Shown: positions 33,315 through 42,494, counted from the first letter of the stretch. The stretch: DNA of 64,000 nt from Alphaproteobacteria bacterium (GCA_002400495.2 NVQL02000013.1:1-64000), one strand, 5' to 3'. Numbers and translations are program-made. The notes: a model not told the origin generated them from the sequence alone.

Positions 33315-34550
33315 ATGAATTTTGAAACACCAAATATTAGACATTTACGGGTTTTCCTGCAAGTAATTGCCACTAAATCCATTAGCAAAGCTTCAAAAAT
33401 AGTTTTTTTGTCGCAACCTGCCATCACGCAGGCTATATCTAAATTAGAAGGCATGCTAAAAACCACTTTGTTTGAACGGCGTAATAATGGCATGTATGTC
33501 ACCCCATCGGGCGCGGCTTACGCGCACCGTGTCGAGCGGGCGCTGAATATTATTTCAGATGGTACAAAGGCCGCCATTCGGGCGGGTGTTCACAAAGACG
33601 AAACACAAAGAGATGGCAATGGCTCGACAGGTCATTCGTTACAAATGCTGACCACGACGCAATTGCGCGCGTTAATTGCGGTGAGTGAAACCCAGAATTT
33701 TAGTTTGGCGGGGCGCAATATTGGCATCTCGCAATCTAGTTTGCATCGCTCGGCACGCGAGCTTGAGAGCCAAATTGGTGTGGTGTTTTTTGAAAAAACT
33801 CTGACTGGTATTAACATCAGCAAAGCCGCGCAGATTTTGGCCAGAGCGTCTAAACTGGCATTTGCCGAAATTTCGCAAGGCCAAGATGAGGTCAACTCAT
33901 TGCACAATCGCGAGGTTGGCATTATTAATATTGGCTGCATGCCGTTGGCGCGGACATCGATTGTGCCGTGTGCCATCAACCAATTTTCGCAAAAATATCC
34001 TGATTTTAGCTTTCGGGTTGGTGATGGCTCTTATGATGATTTGCTGTCACATTTACGCCATGGCGATTTTGATATGTTAATTGGTGCGCTGCGTTTTCCA
34101 ATACCCAGTGATGATGTGGTGCAGGAAAAATTATTCAGCTCATCTATTTGCATTGTGGCGCGGGCTGACCATCCACTTTGCCGAAAAGTGGAAGTGACGA
34201 CAGAAGAATTGGCGCAATATTCTTGGGTGGTGCCACCCAAAGCCACGCCATCGCATGATATTTTTAAAAGCATATTTTCTGGCGTTGCTGAGATCCCTAA
34301 AAACCTAGTTGAAACCAGTTCGCAAATATTAATGCGGACATTATTGTTGGATAGTGACCGCATTGGCATTATTTCGGTTGAGCAAATTCAGCATGAATTG
34401 GACAATGGGTTATTGAAAAAAATACCTTTTGAGATTGAACAAGGCTCTCGGCCGATTGGCATGACATTGCGAAAATCTTGGGAGCCGACCAAAACCCAGA
34501 GATTTTTTATTGAAAATTTAAGACAAAGTGGCCTTGCGCTGAACGGATAA
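33315..34550 (+). CDS. LysR-type regulator with two HTH domains (lig cluster)
   Basis: 411 residues, about 100 more than usual. Residues 8-67 are a LysR HTH (IRHLRVFLQVIATKSISKASKIVFLSQPAITQAISKLE). Residues 112-171 are a second one (TTQLRALIAVSETQNFSLAGRNIGISQSSLHRSARELE). After them comes the effector domain (REVGIINIGCMPLARTSIVP and onward). It is divergent from ligJ and 34 bp upstream of the DUF1932 gene, so it probably controls both lig transcripts, plausibly in response to a pathway compound. In Sphingobium the LigR regulator of this pathway is a single-HTH LysR protein. Some other LysR-type proteins have this tandem arrangement, but its function is not known to me. Confidence 0.85.
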   Translation: MNFETPNIRHLRVFLQVIATKSISKASKIVFLSQPAITQAISKLEGMLKTTLFERRNNGMYVTPSGAAYAHRVERALNIISDGTKAAIRAGVHKDETQRDGNGSTGHSLQMLTTTQLRALIAVSETQNFSLAGRNIGISQSSLHRSARELESQIGVVFFEKTLTGINISKAAQILARASKLAFAEISQGQDEVNSLHNREVGIINIGCMPLARTSIVPCAINQFSQKYPDFSFRVGDGSYDDLLSHLRHGDFDMLIGALRFPIPSDDVVQEKLFSSSICIVARADHPLCRKVEVTTEELAQYSWVVPPKATPSHDIFKSIFSGVAEIPKNLVETSSQILMRTLLLDSDRIGIISVEQIQHELDNGLLKKIPFEIEQGSRPIGMTLRKSWEPTKTQRFFIENLRQSGLALNG

Positions 34551-34584
34551 TCCCAAACCGCATTGCCTAATGGAGACTGATATT

Positions 34585-35475
34585 ATGCCTGCTCTGCCCG
34601 ACATTATATTTATAGGTTTTGGCGAAGCCGCCAGTGCTTTTGCCAAAGGTTGGCGCGGCGCGGGCTTGAGGCCAGCGATTAAAGCCTTTGATGTGAAAAC
34701 TGATGACGCGGCGCTTAAAGGTGCCAAGCTTGCTGATTATAAAACTCAGAATGTTGAAGGTTGTCTTGAGATCAAGGATGGCATTACTGGCGCGACGGTT
34801 ATATTTAGCATGGTGACGGCTGACCAAGCGGCGAAGGCTGCCGCAGACTCCGCATTATATATAGAGCAAGGCCAATATTATTTTGATTGCAATAGCTGTG
34901 CGCCAGAAACCAAGAAGATAAATGCGCGGCTGATTAATGCGGCGGGTGGGCGATATGTTGATGTGGCGGTGATGGCGCCTGTTTACCCCAATATGCACCA
35001 TGCACCCTTGCTGATATGCGGCGAATATGCTGATGAAGCGTTGGAGATTTTTGATCGGTTGGACATGAAAGCTCAGATTGTAGAGGGCGACATTGGACAA
35101 GCTTCATCGATTAAAATGGTGCGCTCAATTATGATAAAAGGGCTTGAGGCGTTGAATGCTGAATGCTTGCTTGCGGCGCGTAAATTGGGCATTGATGAGA
35201 CGATTCTAACCTCGTTGGAAAAGAGTTTTCCTGAATTTGGGTGGCATGAGCGTTCGGGCTATATGTTGGAGCGGATGATGCAACATGGCATAAGACGTGC
35301 AGCTGAAATGCGTGAAGTGGCGCTGACTGTTGAGCATTTGGGGTTGAATAACAGCATGGCTAAGGCCACGGTTGAATGGCAGCAACTTATTGGCGATATG
35401 AAATTACAAGCGACAAATGAAGAATTTGAACCGCTTGCCGACGAGATTTTAGAAAAATTAGGAGATAGAAAATGA
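34585..35475 (+). CDS. 6-phosphogluconate-dehydrogenase-like NAD(P) oxidoreductase with DUF1932
   Basis: About 296 residues. The ATG at 34585 has GGAG upstream. N-terminal NAD(P)-binding fold (DIIFIGFGEAASAFAKGW) and a C-terminal DUF1932 helical domain (SIKMVRSIMIKGLEALNAECLLAARKLGID, WHERSGYMLERMMQHGIRRAAEM). Members of this group are often encoded beside aromatic ring-cleavage genes. The role in the lig pathway is not established; it may act on an aldehyde or 2-hydroxyacid side product. It overlaps ligC by four bases (ATGA). Confidence 0.8.
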   Translation: MPALPDIIFIGFGEAASAFAKGWRGAGLRPAIKAFDVKTDDAALKGAKLADYKTQNVEGCLEIKDGITGATVIFSMVTADQAAKAAADSALYIEQGQYYFDCNSCAPETKKINARLINAAGGRYVDVAVMAPVYPNMHHAPLLICGEYADEALEIFDRLDMKAQIVEGDIGQASSIKMVRSIMIKGLEALNAECLLAARKLGIDETILTSLEKSFPEFGWHERSGYMLERMMQHGIRRAAEMREVALTVEHLGLNNSMAKATVEWQQLIGDMKLQATNEEFEPLADEILEKLGDRK

Positions 35476-36425
35476 GAGTATGTGTAGCGGGCGCTTATGG
35501 TGCATTTGGCATTAAACATTTGGATGCGATTGCGGCGATTGATGGCGTGACGGTGACCTCTGTGGTTGGGCGTAATGCCGAACGGGTTGCGGCTTTGGCG
35601 GCTGAACGTGGCATTGGGCACGCGACAACTGAGCTGAGTGAAGCTTTGGCGCGTGATGATGTTGATGGGGTGATATTGGCCACGCCGACCCAAATGCACA
35701 CGGCGCAGGCTATAGAATGCATGCAAGCGGGCAAACATGTGATGGTTGAAATTCCGATGGCGGATAACCTTGCTGACAGCAAGCGTTTGGTTGCGGTGCA
35801 AGCTGAAACGGGGCTGGTGGCAATGGCGGGGCATACCAGACGGTTTAACCCGAGCCATCAATATATTCGCAATAAAATCGAAGCGGGTGAGCTAAAAATC
35901 CAGCAGATGGATGTGCAGACTTATTTCTTCCGCCGCACGAATACCAATGCCAAGGGCGAAGCGCGGTCTTGGACTGACCATTTGTTATGGCATCATGCTT
36001 GCCATACGATTGATTTGTTTCAATATCAAACGGGGCAAGAAGCCACTCAGGTGCAAGCTATGCAGGGGCCGATTCATCCAACATTGGGCATTGCCTTGGA
36101 TATGAGCATTGGGTTAAAAGTGGCTGATGGGGCGCTTTGTACTTTGTCGCTCTCGTTTAATAATAATGGGCCATTTGGTACGTTTTTTAGGTATATTTGT
36201 GATAATGGCACTTATTTGGCGCGTTATGATGATTTATATGATGGCAATGATGAGAAGATTGATGTGTCTAATGTTGCGGTGTCGATGAATGGCATTGAGC
36301 TGCAAGATAGAGAATTTTTTGACGCGATACGCGAAGGCCGTGAGCCAAACTCGAGCGTGGCGCAGGTTTTGGGCGCGATGAACACATTGGACAGGTTGGA
36401 GCGATGCCTGAATGAGGGGGAATAA
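35472..36425 (+). CDS. ligC: 4-carboxy-2-hydroxymuconate-6-semialdehyde dehydrogenase
   Basis: 317 residues of the Gfo/Idh/MocA family. Rossmann opening MRVCVAGAYGAFGIKHLDA, the VVGRNAERV loop, VEIPMADNL and HTRRFNPSHQ. The substrate domain has MDVQTYFFRRTN, RSWTDHLLWHHACHTIDLF and SMNGIELQDREFFDAIREGREPN, which I recognise from LigC of Sphingobium. It oxidises the hemiacetal form of CHMS with NADP to 2-pyrone-4,6-dicarboxylate. With ligA, B, I, U, J and K in the window, the whole 4,5-cleavage pathway is present. Confidence 0.95.
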   Translation: MRVCVAGAYGAFGIKHLDAIAAIDGVTVTSVVGRNAERVAALAAERGIGHATTELSEALARDDVDGVILATPTQMHTAQAIECMQAGKHVMVEIPMADNLADSKRLVAVQAETGLVAMAGHTRRFNPSHQYIRNKIEAGELKIQQMDVQTYFFRRTNTNAKGEARSWTDHLLWHHACHTIDLFQYQTGQEATQVQAMQGPIHPTLGIALDMSIGLKVADGALCTLSLSFNNNGPFGTFFRYICDNGTYLARYDDLYDGNDEKIDVSNVAVSMNGIELQDREFFDAIREGREPNSSVAQVLGAMNTLDRLERCLNEGE

Positions 36426-36426
36426 A

Positions 36427-37416
36427 ATGACCAGACGTAAAATTGGTGAATTTGAGGTTGCGGCCATTGGGGTTGGTTGTATGAATTTATCGCACGCTTA
36501 TGGCACGCCGCCAGATGCGGCGACAGGTGAGCGGTTTTTGAATGAAGCGCTCGATATGGGTTATGATTTTTTTGACACTGCGACCATTTATGGCAGTGGT
36601 AAAAATGAAACTCTGGTTGGCAATGCGTTAAAATCGCGGCGTGATGAATATATGTTGTGCAGCAAAGGCGGCATGTATATTGACGATGATGGCAAACGCA
36701 TTATTAGCAGCCGCCCTGAGAGTTTGCGCAAGAATGTTGAAGACAGCTTGCGCCGCCTGCAAGTTGAGGTGATTGACCTTTATTACTTGCATCGGCTGGA
36801 TAGAAATACACCGATTGAAGAGAGTATTGGCGCGATGGCTGATATGATGAAAGAAGGCAAAATTCGGGGCATTGGTTTGTCGGAAGTTTCGGCCATCACA
36901 TTGCGCAAAGCGCATGCTGAACACCCGATTGCGGCGATACAAAGTGAATATTCTTTATGGACGCGTAATCCTGAAATTGCAGTGCTTGAGGCCTGCAAAG
37001 ATTTGGGCACGGCGTTTGTGGCATTTAGCCCCAATGCGCGGGCGTTTTTGACGGGTAAATTGGCTGGATTGCACGAGCTTGAAGATGGTGATTTACGCCA
37101 TGGTATGCCACGGTTTAATACTGAAAATTACCCGAAAAATTTAGCTTTATTGGATAAGGTGAAACAGGTAGCTGACAGCGAAGGTTGCACATTGGCGCAG
37201 TTGGCCAATGCGTGGGTGGTTCAGCAGAGTGAGTGTATTGTGTCTATCCCCGGCACCCAAAATCTTGAGCATTTGGCTGAAAATTTTAGTGCATTGAAGG
37301 TGACTTTAAGCGCGGATGGTTTGGCCAAGTTAGACGAGATTATGACACCATCGGCCATTGCAGGGCCGCGCTATAACGCGACCGTGCAATTGGATATTGA
37401 TACCGAAGAGTTTTAG
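36427..37416 (+). CDS. aldo/keto reductase
   Basis: About 329 residues. The ATG at 36427 lies one base after the ligC stop, with GAGGGGG upstream. The catalytic tetrad is visible: Asp and Tyr in DFFDTATIYGSGKNE, Lys in MLCSKGG and His in DLYYLHRLD. C-terminal NADP contacts are in SIPGTQNLEHLAEN. It probably reduces an aldehyde with NADPH; which one is not known. Co-transcribed with ligC, so aromatic aldehyde handling is a reasonable guess. Confidence 0.9.
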   Translation: MTRRKIGEFEVAAIGVGCMNLSHAYGTPPDAATGERFLNEALDMGYDFFDTATIYGSGKNETLVGNALKSRRDEYMLCSKGGMYIDDDGKRIISSRPESLRKNVEDSLRRLQVEVIDLYYLHRLDRNTPIEESIGAMADMMKEGKIRGIGLSEVSAITLRKAHAEHPIAAIQSEYSLWTRNPEIAVLEACKDLGTAFVAFSPNARAFLTGKLAGLHELEDGDLRHGMPRFNTENYPKNLALLDKVKQVADSEGCTLAQLANAWVVQQSECIVSIPGTQNLEHLAENFSALKVTLSADGLAKLDEIMTPSAIAGPRYNATVQLDIDTEEF

Positions 37417-37425
37417 GGCCAAACG

Positions 37426-37965
37426 ATGAAAATATTAGCCATTTCGGGCAGCATGCGTAAAGCCTCTACCAATACAGCATTGTTGCGCGAAATGGCTAAG
37501 CGCGCGGGCGCCACAATAGAAATAGATCTATTAGAAGACATAGATAAATTGCCGATATTTTCTCAAGATTTAGAAGGTGATGAAACTCCTGAATTGGTAT
37601 CAAAATTTGCTCAAAAAATAGCTGATGCTGATGGGTTGATTTTCGCTAGCCCTGAATATGTGCATGCACTGCCGGGCGGCCTTAAAAATGCAATAGATTG
37701 GCTTGTGTCTCGCCATGAAGTGATCGACAAACCCATCGTTTTGATGCATGCCTCATTTGGTGGCGAAGACTTACTTTATACGTTACGAAAAGTGCTGGGT
37801 ACAATATCAGTTAATTTTGCTCCGCAAATATTTGCTCAATTTAACTTAAGATCTATGAGCATTGATGATATAGGCACGTTTTTTTCTGACACAAAAAACG
37901 CCAACGAATTGCAGAATTTTATAGAAGAATTCCAGGCTCACATATTTAACACCCAAGCAAATTAG
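37426..37965 (+). CDS. NAD(P)H-dependent FMN reductase
   Basis: 179 residues of the flavodoxin-like NADPH-dependent FMN reductase family. It opens MKILAISGSMRKASTNTALL (FMN phosphate loop) and has FASPEYVHALPGGLKNAIDWL. Ends the plus-strand lig operon, 9 bp after the aldo/keto reductase. It could supply reduced flavin to an unseen monooxygenase or demethylase or reduce quinones. The CDS is followed by, and overlaps, a terminator hairpin. Confidence 0.85.
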   Translation: MKILAISGSMRKASTNTALLREMAKRAGATIEIDLLEDIDKLPIFSQDLEGDETPELVSKFAQKIADADGLIFASPEYVHALPGGLKNAIDWLVSRHEVIDKPIVLMHASFGGEDLLYTLRKVLGTISVNFAPQIFAQFNLRSMSIDDIGTFFSDTKNANELQNFIEEFQAHIFNTQAN

Positions 37966-37979
37966 TTTGAGTGTTAAAT
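37944..37979. terminator. bidirectional terminator between convergent genes
   Basis: ATTTAACAC and GTGTTAAAT are a 9-bp stem, partly extended, around an 18-base loop. It overlaps the 3' end of the FMN reductase gene and lies 18 bp from the aminotransferase stop, which points the other way. Confidence 0.6.
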
Positions 37980-37996
37980 TTAAACTATATCCAATA

Positions 37997-39163
37997 TTAG
38001 CCGCTTAACAAATCGCCAATGCGGTCGACGGCTTTGTTGATATTTTCGATGCTGTTGGCATAGGAAAGTCTGATATAGCCTTCGCCGTATGAGCCGAAAC
38101 TAGTGCCCGGAATGGTGGCAACGCCTGCCTCTTCTAGGATGCGGCTTTGTAGGGTGGCGCTGTCCATGCCTGTGCCTGTGATGTTGGGGAATACATAGAA
38201 TGCGCCGCTTGGGTCGTGGCATTTAAAGCCTGGTAGCTCGTTAAGGCGCGGGACGATGACTTTGCGTCTTTCATCGAAGGTTTTGAACATGGCTTCGACT
38301 TCGTCTTGTGAGCCTGTTAGGGCTTCTAGGCCTGCATATTGGGTGGGGGCGTTGACGCAAGAATGCACGTTAACTGCAAGGCGGGTGGCGTGGTCGATCA
38401 GCGTATCTGGCCATAGGCCATAGCCTAAACGCAGGCCTGCCATGGCGTAGGTTTTGCTCCAACCATCAAGCAAAATAACTCGATCTCGGACTGATTCATA
38501 TTCTAATGGCGAGGCGTGTTCGTTGCCGTCATATAACATGCGGCCATAAATTTCATCGCTTAAAATATACAGGTCTGGGTAATCATCTAAGCCTTTGATG
38601 AGTTTTTCGAGCTCTGAGCGCGGGGTAAAACCACCTGTTGGGTTGGCGGGTGAGTTTAGAATTAGCAAGCGTGAATTTGGAGTTAGGCGTTCTAGAATGT
38701 CATCGGCGCTGAAGGCGAAATTGTTTTTTTCTAAAATCGGGATGGCAACGGCTTTGGCGCCGCCGTAATTGATTAAGGATTCATAGATGGGAAAGCCCGG
38801 GTTGGGGTAGAGGATCTCGGCACCTGGCTCGGCAAATAATTGAATGGCGAAAAACATGGTGACTTTACCACCCGGCACAACCAGTACATTTTCAGCTGAG
38901 ACTTTGACGCCGCGGCGTTTTTCGATATCTGCTGCTACGGCTTCGCGCAATGGCAAAATGCCTTTGGCGGGTGTGTAGCTGTGCATGCCATCGCGAAAGG
39001 CTTTTACGGCGGCTTCGACAATGCTGTCTGGCGCTCTGAAATCTGATTGACCGATGGATAGGTCAATAATGTCCTTACCTTCGGCGCGCAATTGTTGGGC
39101 GCGAGCCATTACATCAAATGCAGTTTCGGTGCCTAGGCGTGATATTGCTTGTGCTAATTTCAT
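37997..39163 (-). CDS. aspartate/tyrosine-type class I aminotransferase
   Basis: 388 residues, fold-type I PLP enzyme. IDLSIGQSDFRAPDSIV near the start, NSPANPTGGFTPRSELE (cofactor ring), ILSDEIYGRMLYDG, and the PLP lysine in DGWSKTYAMAGLRLGYGLWP. The C-terminus has RLSYANSIENI. Close to the AspC/AatA subgroup of Rhizobiales, whose amino donors are not distinguishable by sequence alone. A single gene, converging on the lig operon. Confidence 0.9.
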   Translation of the reverse strand: MKLAQAISRLGTETAFDVMARAQQLRAEGKDIIDLSIGQSDFRAPDSIVEAAVKAFRDGMHSYTPAKGILPLREAVAADIEKRRGVKVSAENVLVVPGGKVTMFFAIQLFAEPGAEILYPNPGFPIYESLINYGGAKAVAIPILEKNNFAFSADDILERLTPNSRLLILNSPANPTGGFTPRSELEKLIKGLDDYPDLYILSDEIYGRMLYDGNEHASPLEYESVRDRVILLDGWSKTYAMAGLRLGYGLWPDTLIDHATRLAVNVHSCVNAPTQYAGLEALTGSQDEVEAMFKTFDERRKVIVPRLNELPGFKCHDPSGAFYVFPNITGTGMDSATLQSRILEEAGVATIPGTSFGSYGEGYIRLSYANSIENINKAVDRIGDLLSG

Positions 39164-39211
39164 ATAATTCCCCTTTTAATTGAGTGGATTATATGGGTAG
39201 TGGTTGCGCAA

Positions 39212-39610
39212 TCAAGCCTTATTTTGGGTTTTTTTGACCTGATTTGTATATTGTATGACGTCCAGAATATCTAGCAACAGGCTGATTGATGAAATGATAA
39301 GCGAGGCCAAAAGCCAATAACCGAATGCGCCGATTACGGCTGTGGTGAGTAAGGTATGGGCTTGTAGGTAAATCATCAGAATCCACGGGGCGTGCATCAT
39401 GCCTAGAAACTTGTTAAAGCCGACAGCTTTGACGATGAAATAGGCAATCGGCCCAGCGATGAGGATGCCTAAAAAAGTGATTTGCGCCACGACATGCTCG
39501 AAAAACCAAAGAGGCATGATGCCATTGACCACGATCATCAGCGCCATCCATAATTTAACCCAAAGCGGCATGGCCATAAAGCCCTGCCATAATTCACGTA
39601 ATGTTTGCAT
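39212..39610 (-). CDS. conserved membrane protein
   Basis: 132 residues with four hydrophobic segments (WVKLWMALMIVVNGIMPLWFF, ITFLGILIAGPIAYFIVKAV, APWILMIYLQAHTLLTTAVIG and YWLLASLIISSISLLLDIL), then a short basic tail. The family is not recognised. GGGAACGCGATATGC precedes the ATG. It lies about 60 bp from the next small gene in the same direction. Confidence 0.65.
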   Translation of the reverse strand: MQTLRELWQGFMAMPLWVKLWMALMIVVNGIMPLWFFEHVVAQITFLGILIAGPIAYFIVKAVGFNKFLGMMHAPWILMIYLQAHTLLTTAVIGAFGYWLLASLIISSISLLLDILDVIQYTNQVKKTQNKA

Positions 39611-39670
39611 ATCGCGTTCCCTTTAAAGCTTACATTTAAAGATAGAACATATGAACTTAATTACAAGCGG

Positions 39671-39940
39671 CTAGAGTGTGCAGCTTGTTTGTTGCATGCC
39701 TGTTGCTTCGAGTGATGAGATGATTTTTGATAGAGCCAATTTTAAATCGGCCGAAGCGATTTGATCGCTGCTTAACGTTTCTTCTAGCGTGGAAAGATCG
39801 TGCGAGGCCGCAGACATGGATGCCATGACCATTTCCTTGCCATCATTAAATGCAAGTTGATAGACAGTGAAAGCGACCGAAAACACGGCAATAATTTCGA
39901 CAAATAAGCGCCAGAATTTGGCAATGGTGGTGTATAGCAT
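39671..39940 (-). CDS. small membrane-anchored hypothetical protein
   Basis: 89 residues; the ATG at 39940 has GGAGAGAGAT upstream. One N-terminal membrane helix (FWRLFVEIIAVFSVAFTVYQLAF) and a soluble helical tail (HDLSTLEETLSSDQIASADLKLALSKII). A role is not known. A long spurious extension upstream is possible in this frame but unsupported. Confidence 0.55.
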   Translation of the reverse strand: MLYTTIAKFWRLFVEIIAVFSVAFTVYQLAFNDGKEMVMASMSAASHDLSTLEETLSSDQIASADLKLALSKIISSLEATGMQQTSCTL

Positions 39941-40038
39941 ATCTCTCTCCCGTATTAACATTATCATTGGGCAGGCGGGAGTAAATAGCAAAACAAAATC
40001 TGTTGACTTGGGCGTGATTAGGATCCATACACTTATGT

Positions 40039-40458
40039 ATGTTATTTTTAATTATCGGCGCGGCTTTAAGCGCAATTGCCAGCTTGGCACATATTGGGTG
40101 CATTATATTTGGTGCGCAATGGTATCTGTTTTTTGGCGCGGGCGAGCGCATGGCAAAATGGGCGGATGAAGGCAATGTGAAGCATGTCATCATCACCCTG
40201 CCAATTGTTGTGATTTTGGCAATATGGAGTGCTTATGCCTTGTCGGGCGCTGGGGTTGTTTTGACGTTGCCATTGTTAAAATGGGTGTTGGTTGGCATTG
40301 CTGGCGTTTATATAATTCGTGGCGTTTACGGGTTTTATTTTGTGCTCAGGCCGCACGGTGAAAATAGTGCAAAATTCTGGTTTTATAGTTCAGTTATTTG
40401 TTTAGGCTTTGGCATTGTGCATTTAATTGGGCTGTTGCAGGTATGGCAAAACATATGA
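40039..40458 (+). CDS. conserved membrane protein
   Basis: 139 residues, four membrane segments (MLFLIIGAALSAIASLAHIGCIIFG, HVIITLPIVVILAIWSAYALSG, KWVLVGIAGVYIIRGVYGFYF and SSVICLGFGIVHLIGLLQVW). The pattern of His/Gly in the first and last segments resembles small heme- or quinone-related membrane proteins, but no assignment can be made. Its end overlaps the convergent hydrolase by 36 bases. Confidence 0.6.
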   Translation: MLFLIIGAALSAIASLAHIGCIIFGAQWYLFFGAGERMAKWADEGNVKHVIITLPIVVILAIWSAYALSGAGVVLTLPLLKWVLVGIAGVYIIRGVYGFYFVLRPHGENSAKFWFYSSVICLGFGIVHLIGLLQVWQNI

Positions 40459-41358
40459 CGCTATGTCCTCTGGCAGAGTGTGATCGAAGCCTTTTAAAAA
40501 TATTTCTTTTGTTGGGGTAAGTGGTTCCAACGCGGCTAAAGGAACTTCAATTCCAGTATCAAATTCAGCTCTAAATATTGTTGTCGGAATATCTTTGCAA
40601 GTGACATTGCCAACAAAATCACCCTCATGCGGCATAAATGCTAAAACCTGTTTTGGCTGCACAATGCCATGGGTGATGGCACTGATCGAAACCATCGCGC
40701 CACCAGAAAATCCTGCCAATGTGACGTTGTTTTCATCAATATTTATATGCTGTTTTATGAGCTCAAAAGCCTGTTTTATGACTTGACGATTTTGGGGATA
40801 ATGACCTGTCCAAAAATAGCCATCAGTGCAAAACAGTTGCGGCGATTGCAAATAAGCAACGGCAAAACCTGAGGCTAAATATGGGCTTGCAGGCCAAAGC
40901 TCGGCGATTGATTCATTTAACTGACCGTCGCCATGCAAGATAAGTAAAATTTCGCCATTAAAACGGGCAGTTGGCATGTATAGTTTAAGTTCTGATTCAG
41001 TGTTTTTTCGCAACTTATTCAGTGCTTGTTCGGCTTGTTGGCGCAAAGCTGCGAATGCTGGAAGCTGTTTTATGCCCTGATAATAACCCTCATTATGCAT
41101 GGGGAAAAATATATTTTTACCTGCTGCTTCAAGTAGTTCCGCCATTTCCTTATCAGGTTGATTCAGTTTGTTATAAACCCAAGCGCAATAACCGTAATTT
41201 TCAGCATTACGATCTGGCATGGTCTGCTTCATCTGGTTGAGCAAATCTAGCGCTTCGTCATAGCGCCCCTCTCCCACTAAATCATCGACCTGTTTATCCA
41301 ATATTCGGTAGGACGAAATTTCTAAATTATGGGGCGGTTGATTTAATATGAATTTCAT
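40423..41358 (-). CDS. alpha/beta hydrolase
   Basis: About 311 residues from ATG 41358 (MKFILNQPPHNLE); a longer open frame upstream lacks support. The N-terminal 90 residues are a TPR-like helical region (DDLVGEGRYDEALDLLNQMKQ). The rest is an alpha/beta hydrolase: ILLILHGDGQLNES, then TLAGFSGGAMVSISA (nucleophile Ser), a late Asp in FRAEFDTGIEV and a His in LKGFDHTLPED. Similar to dienelactone-hydrolase-like or phospholipase-like proteins. Cytoplasmic, substrate unknown. Confidence 0.75.
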   Translation of the reverse strand: MKFILNQPPHNLEISSYRILDKQVDDLVGEGRYDEALDLLNQMKQTMPDRNAENYGYCAWVYNKLNQPDKEMAELLEAAGKNIFFPMHNEGYYQGIKQLPAFAALRQQAEQALNKLRKNTESELKLYMPTARFNGEILLILHGDGQLNESIAELWPASPYLASGFAVAYLQSPQLFCTDGYFWTGHYPQNRQVIKQAFELIKQHINIDENNVTLAGFSGGAMVSISAITHGIVQPKQVLAFMPHEGDFVGNVTCKDIPTTIFRAEFDTGIEVPLAALEPLTPTKEIFLKGFDHTLPEDIASYVLPYLQQPN

Positions 41359-41402
41359 TTTAAGCTCGTAGAAAAATAAATTATAAAACATGAGATTTTT
41401 AA

Positions 41403-42494
41403 ATGATACAATCATTAATGGATAAATGCCACACACATTTTTACCAACATAAAAACGTTTCGGCAGCGGAATTATTTACAAAGATAAGTGAATTTTGTGA
41501 AGCCAATGGAGTTGATATTGATAGGTATGGCGAAGGCGAATTTATTCAAAAGTTCGAGCAGAAAATTGCTGACCTTTTGGGATTTGAGAAGGCGGTTTTT
41601 TTTGCTACGGGCACTATGGCGCAATCGACCGCATTGCAAATTGCTTGCGACAAACGCCGCAACCATATTGTCGCCATGCACCCAAGTTGTCACATATTCA
41701 AACATGAGCGGCAAGGCTATCAAATTTACAATCGGTTTAAAATATTGCCATTGGGTACAGCTTATGCGACTTGGAATAAAGCTGATTTAGAAGCTTGGCC
41801 TGATGAGATTTCGGCCTGTGTTTATGAATTGCCGATGCGGGTTTTGGGTGGACAATTGCCAAGTTGGGACGAGCTGCAAGAGTTGAAAGAGCATTGTGCT
41901 GAGCAGGATATTCATTTTCATATGGATGGCGCGCGGCTGTGGGAAGCTGCTGCTTATTATGGCAAAAGCTATGCGCAGATTGCTGCGGGTTTTGACAGCG
42001 TCTATGTGTCTTTATATAAAGGCGTTGGCGGCTTGGGTGGCTCGATGTTGCTGGGTGATGAAAAGATGATTGATATGGCAACTGTGGCGCTACAACGCCA
42101 GGGCGCTAACCTCTACACCCGCCTGCCCTATATTGCCTCGGCAGCGATGAATTTTGATGACAAAATTGCGCTGATGCCGCGATATTTTGAACGCACAAAG
42201 CAAATATATAAAATGCTGGCAGGCTATGAAAAGATAAAACTCAACCCGCCCGCACCGCAGGCCAACATGTTCCACATGCATTTGCCAGTGAGCAGCGAAA
42301 GAGCCACCGAAATACGTGATAAAATTGCTGAACAATATGGCGTTTGGATGTTTGGCGGGGTTGAAGATACCGAACTTGAAAATAACTGTAAACGCGAATG
42401 GTATGTTGGCGATGCGCTGTTAAACCTGCCAGATGATGAGTTTTTGAAAGTAATGGATTATTTCTATCAAGAATTAACCATATTATCGGCTTGA
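41403..42494 (+). CDS. threonine aldolase-family PLP enzyme
   Basis: 363 residues. Beta-eliminating lyase fold with DIDRYGEGEFIQKFEQKIADLLG at the start, a cofactor-contacting Asp in HFHMDGARLWEA, and the PLP lysine in SLYKGVGGLGGSML. A low-specificity threonine aldolase (threonine to glycine and acetaldehyde) is the most likely reading; L-allo-threonine or phenylserine aldolases are the near relatives. Upstream it faces the hydrolase across only 44 bp. Confidence 0.85.
   Translation: MIQSLMDKCHTHFYQHKNVSAAELFTKISEFCEANGVDIDRYGEGEFIQKFEQKIADLLGFEKAVFFATGTMAQSTALQIACDKRRNHIVAMHPSCHIFKHERQGYQIYNRFKILPLGTAYATWNKADLEAWPDEISACVYELPMRVLGGQLPSWDELQELKEHCAEQDIHFHMDGARLWEAAAYYGKSYAQIAAGFDSVYVSLYKGVGGLGGSMLLGDEKMIDMATVALQRQGANLYTRLPYIASAAMNFDDKIALMPRYFERTKQIYKMLAGYEKIKLNPPAPQANMFHMHLPVSSERATEIRDKIAEQYGVWMFGGVEDTELENNCKREWYVGDALLNLPDDEFLKVMDYFYQELTILSA

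Noticed and set aside
35259-35861. A 200-codon open frame opposite the DUF1932 and ligC genes
   Set aside because: It crosses two real genes on the other strand and has no motifs.
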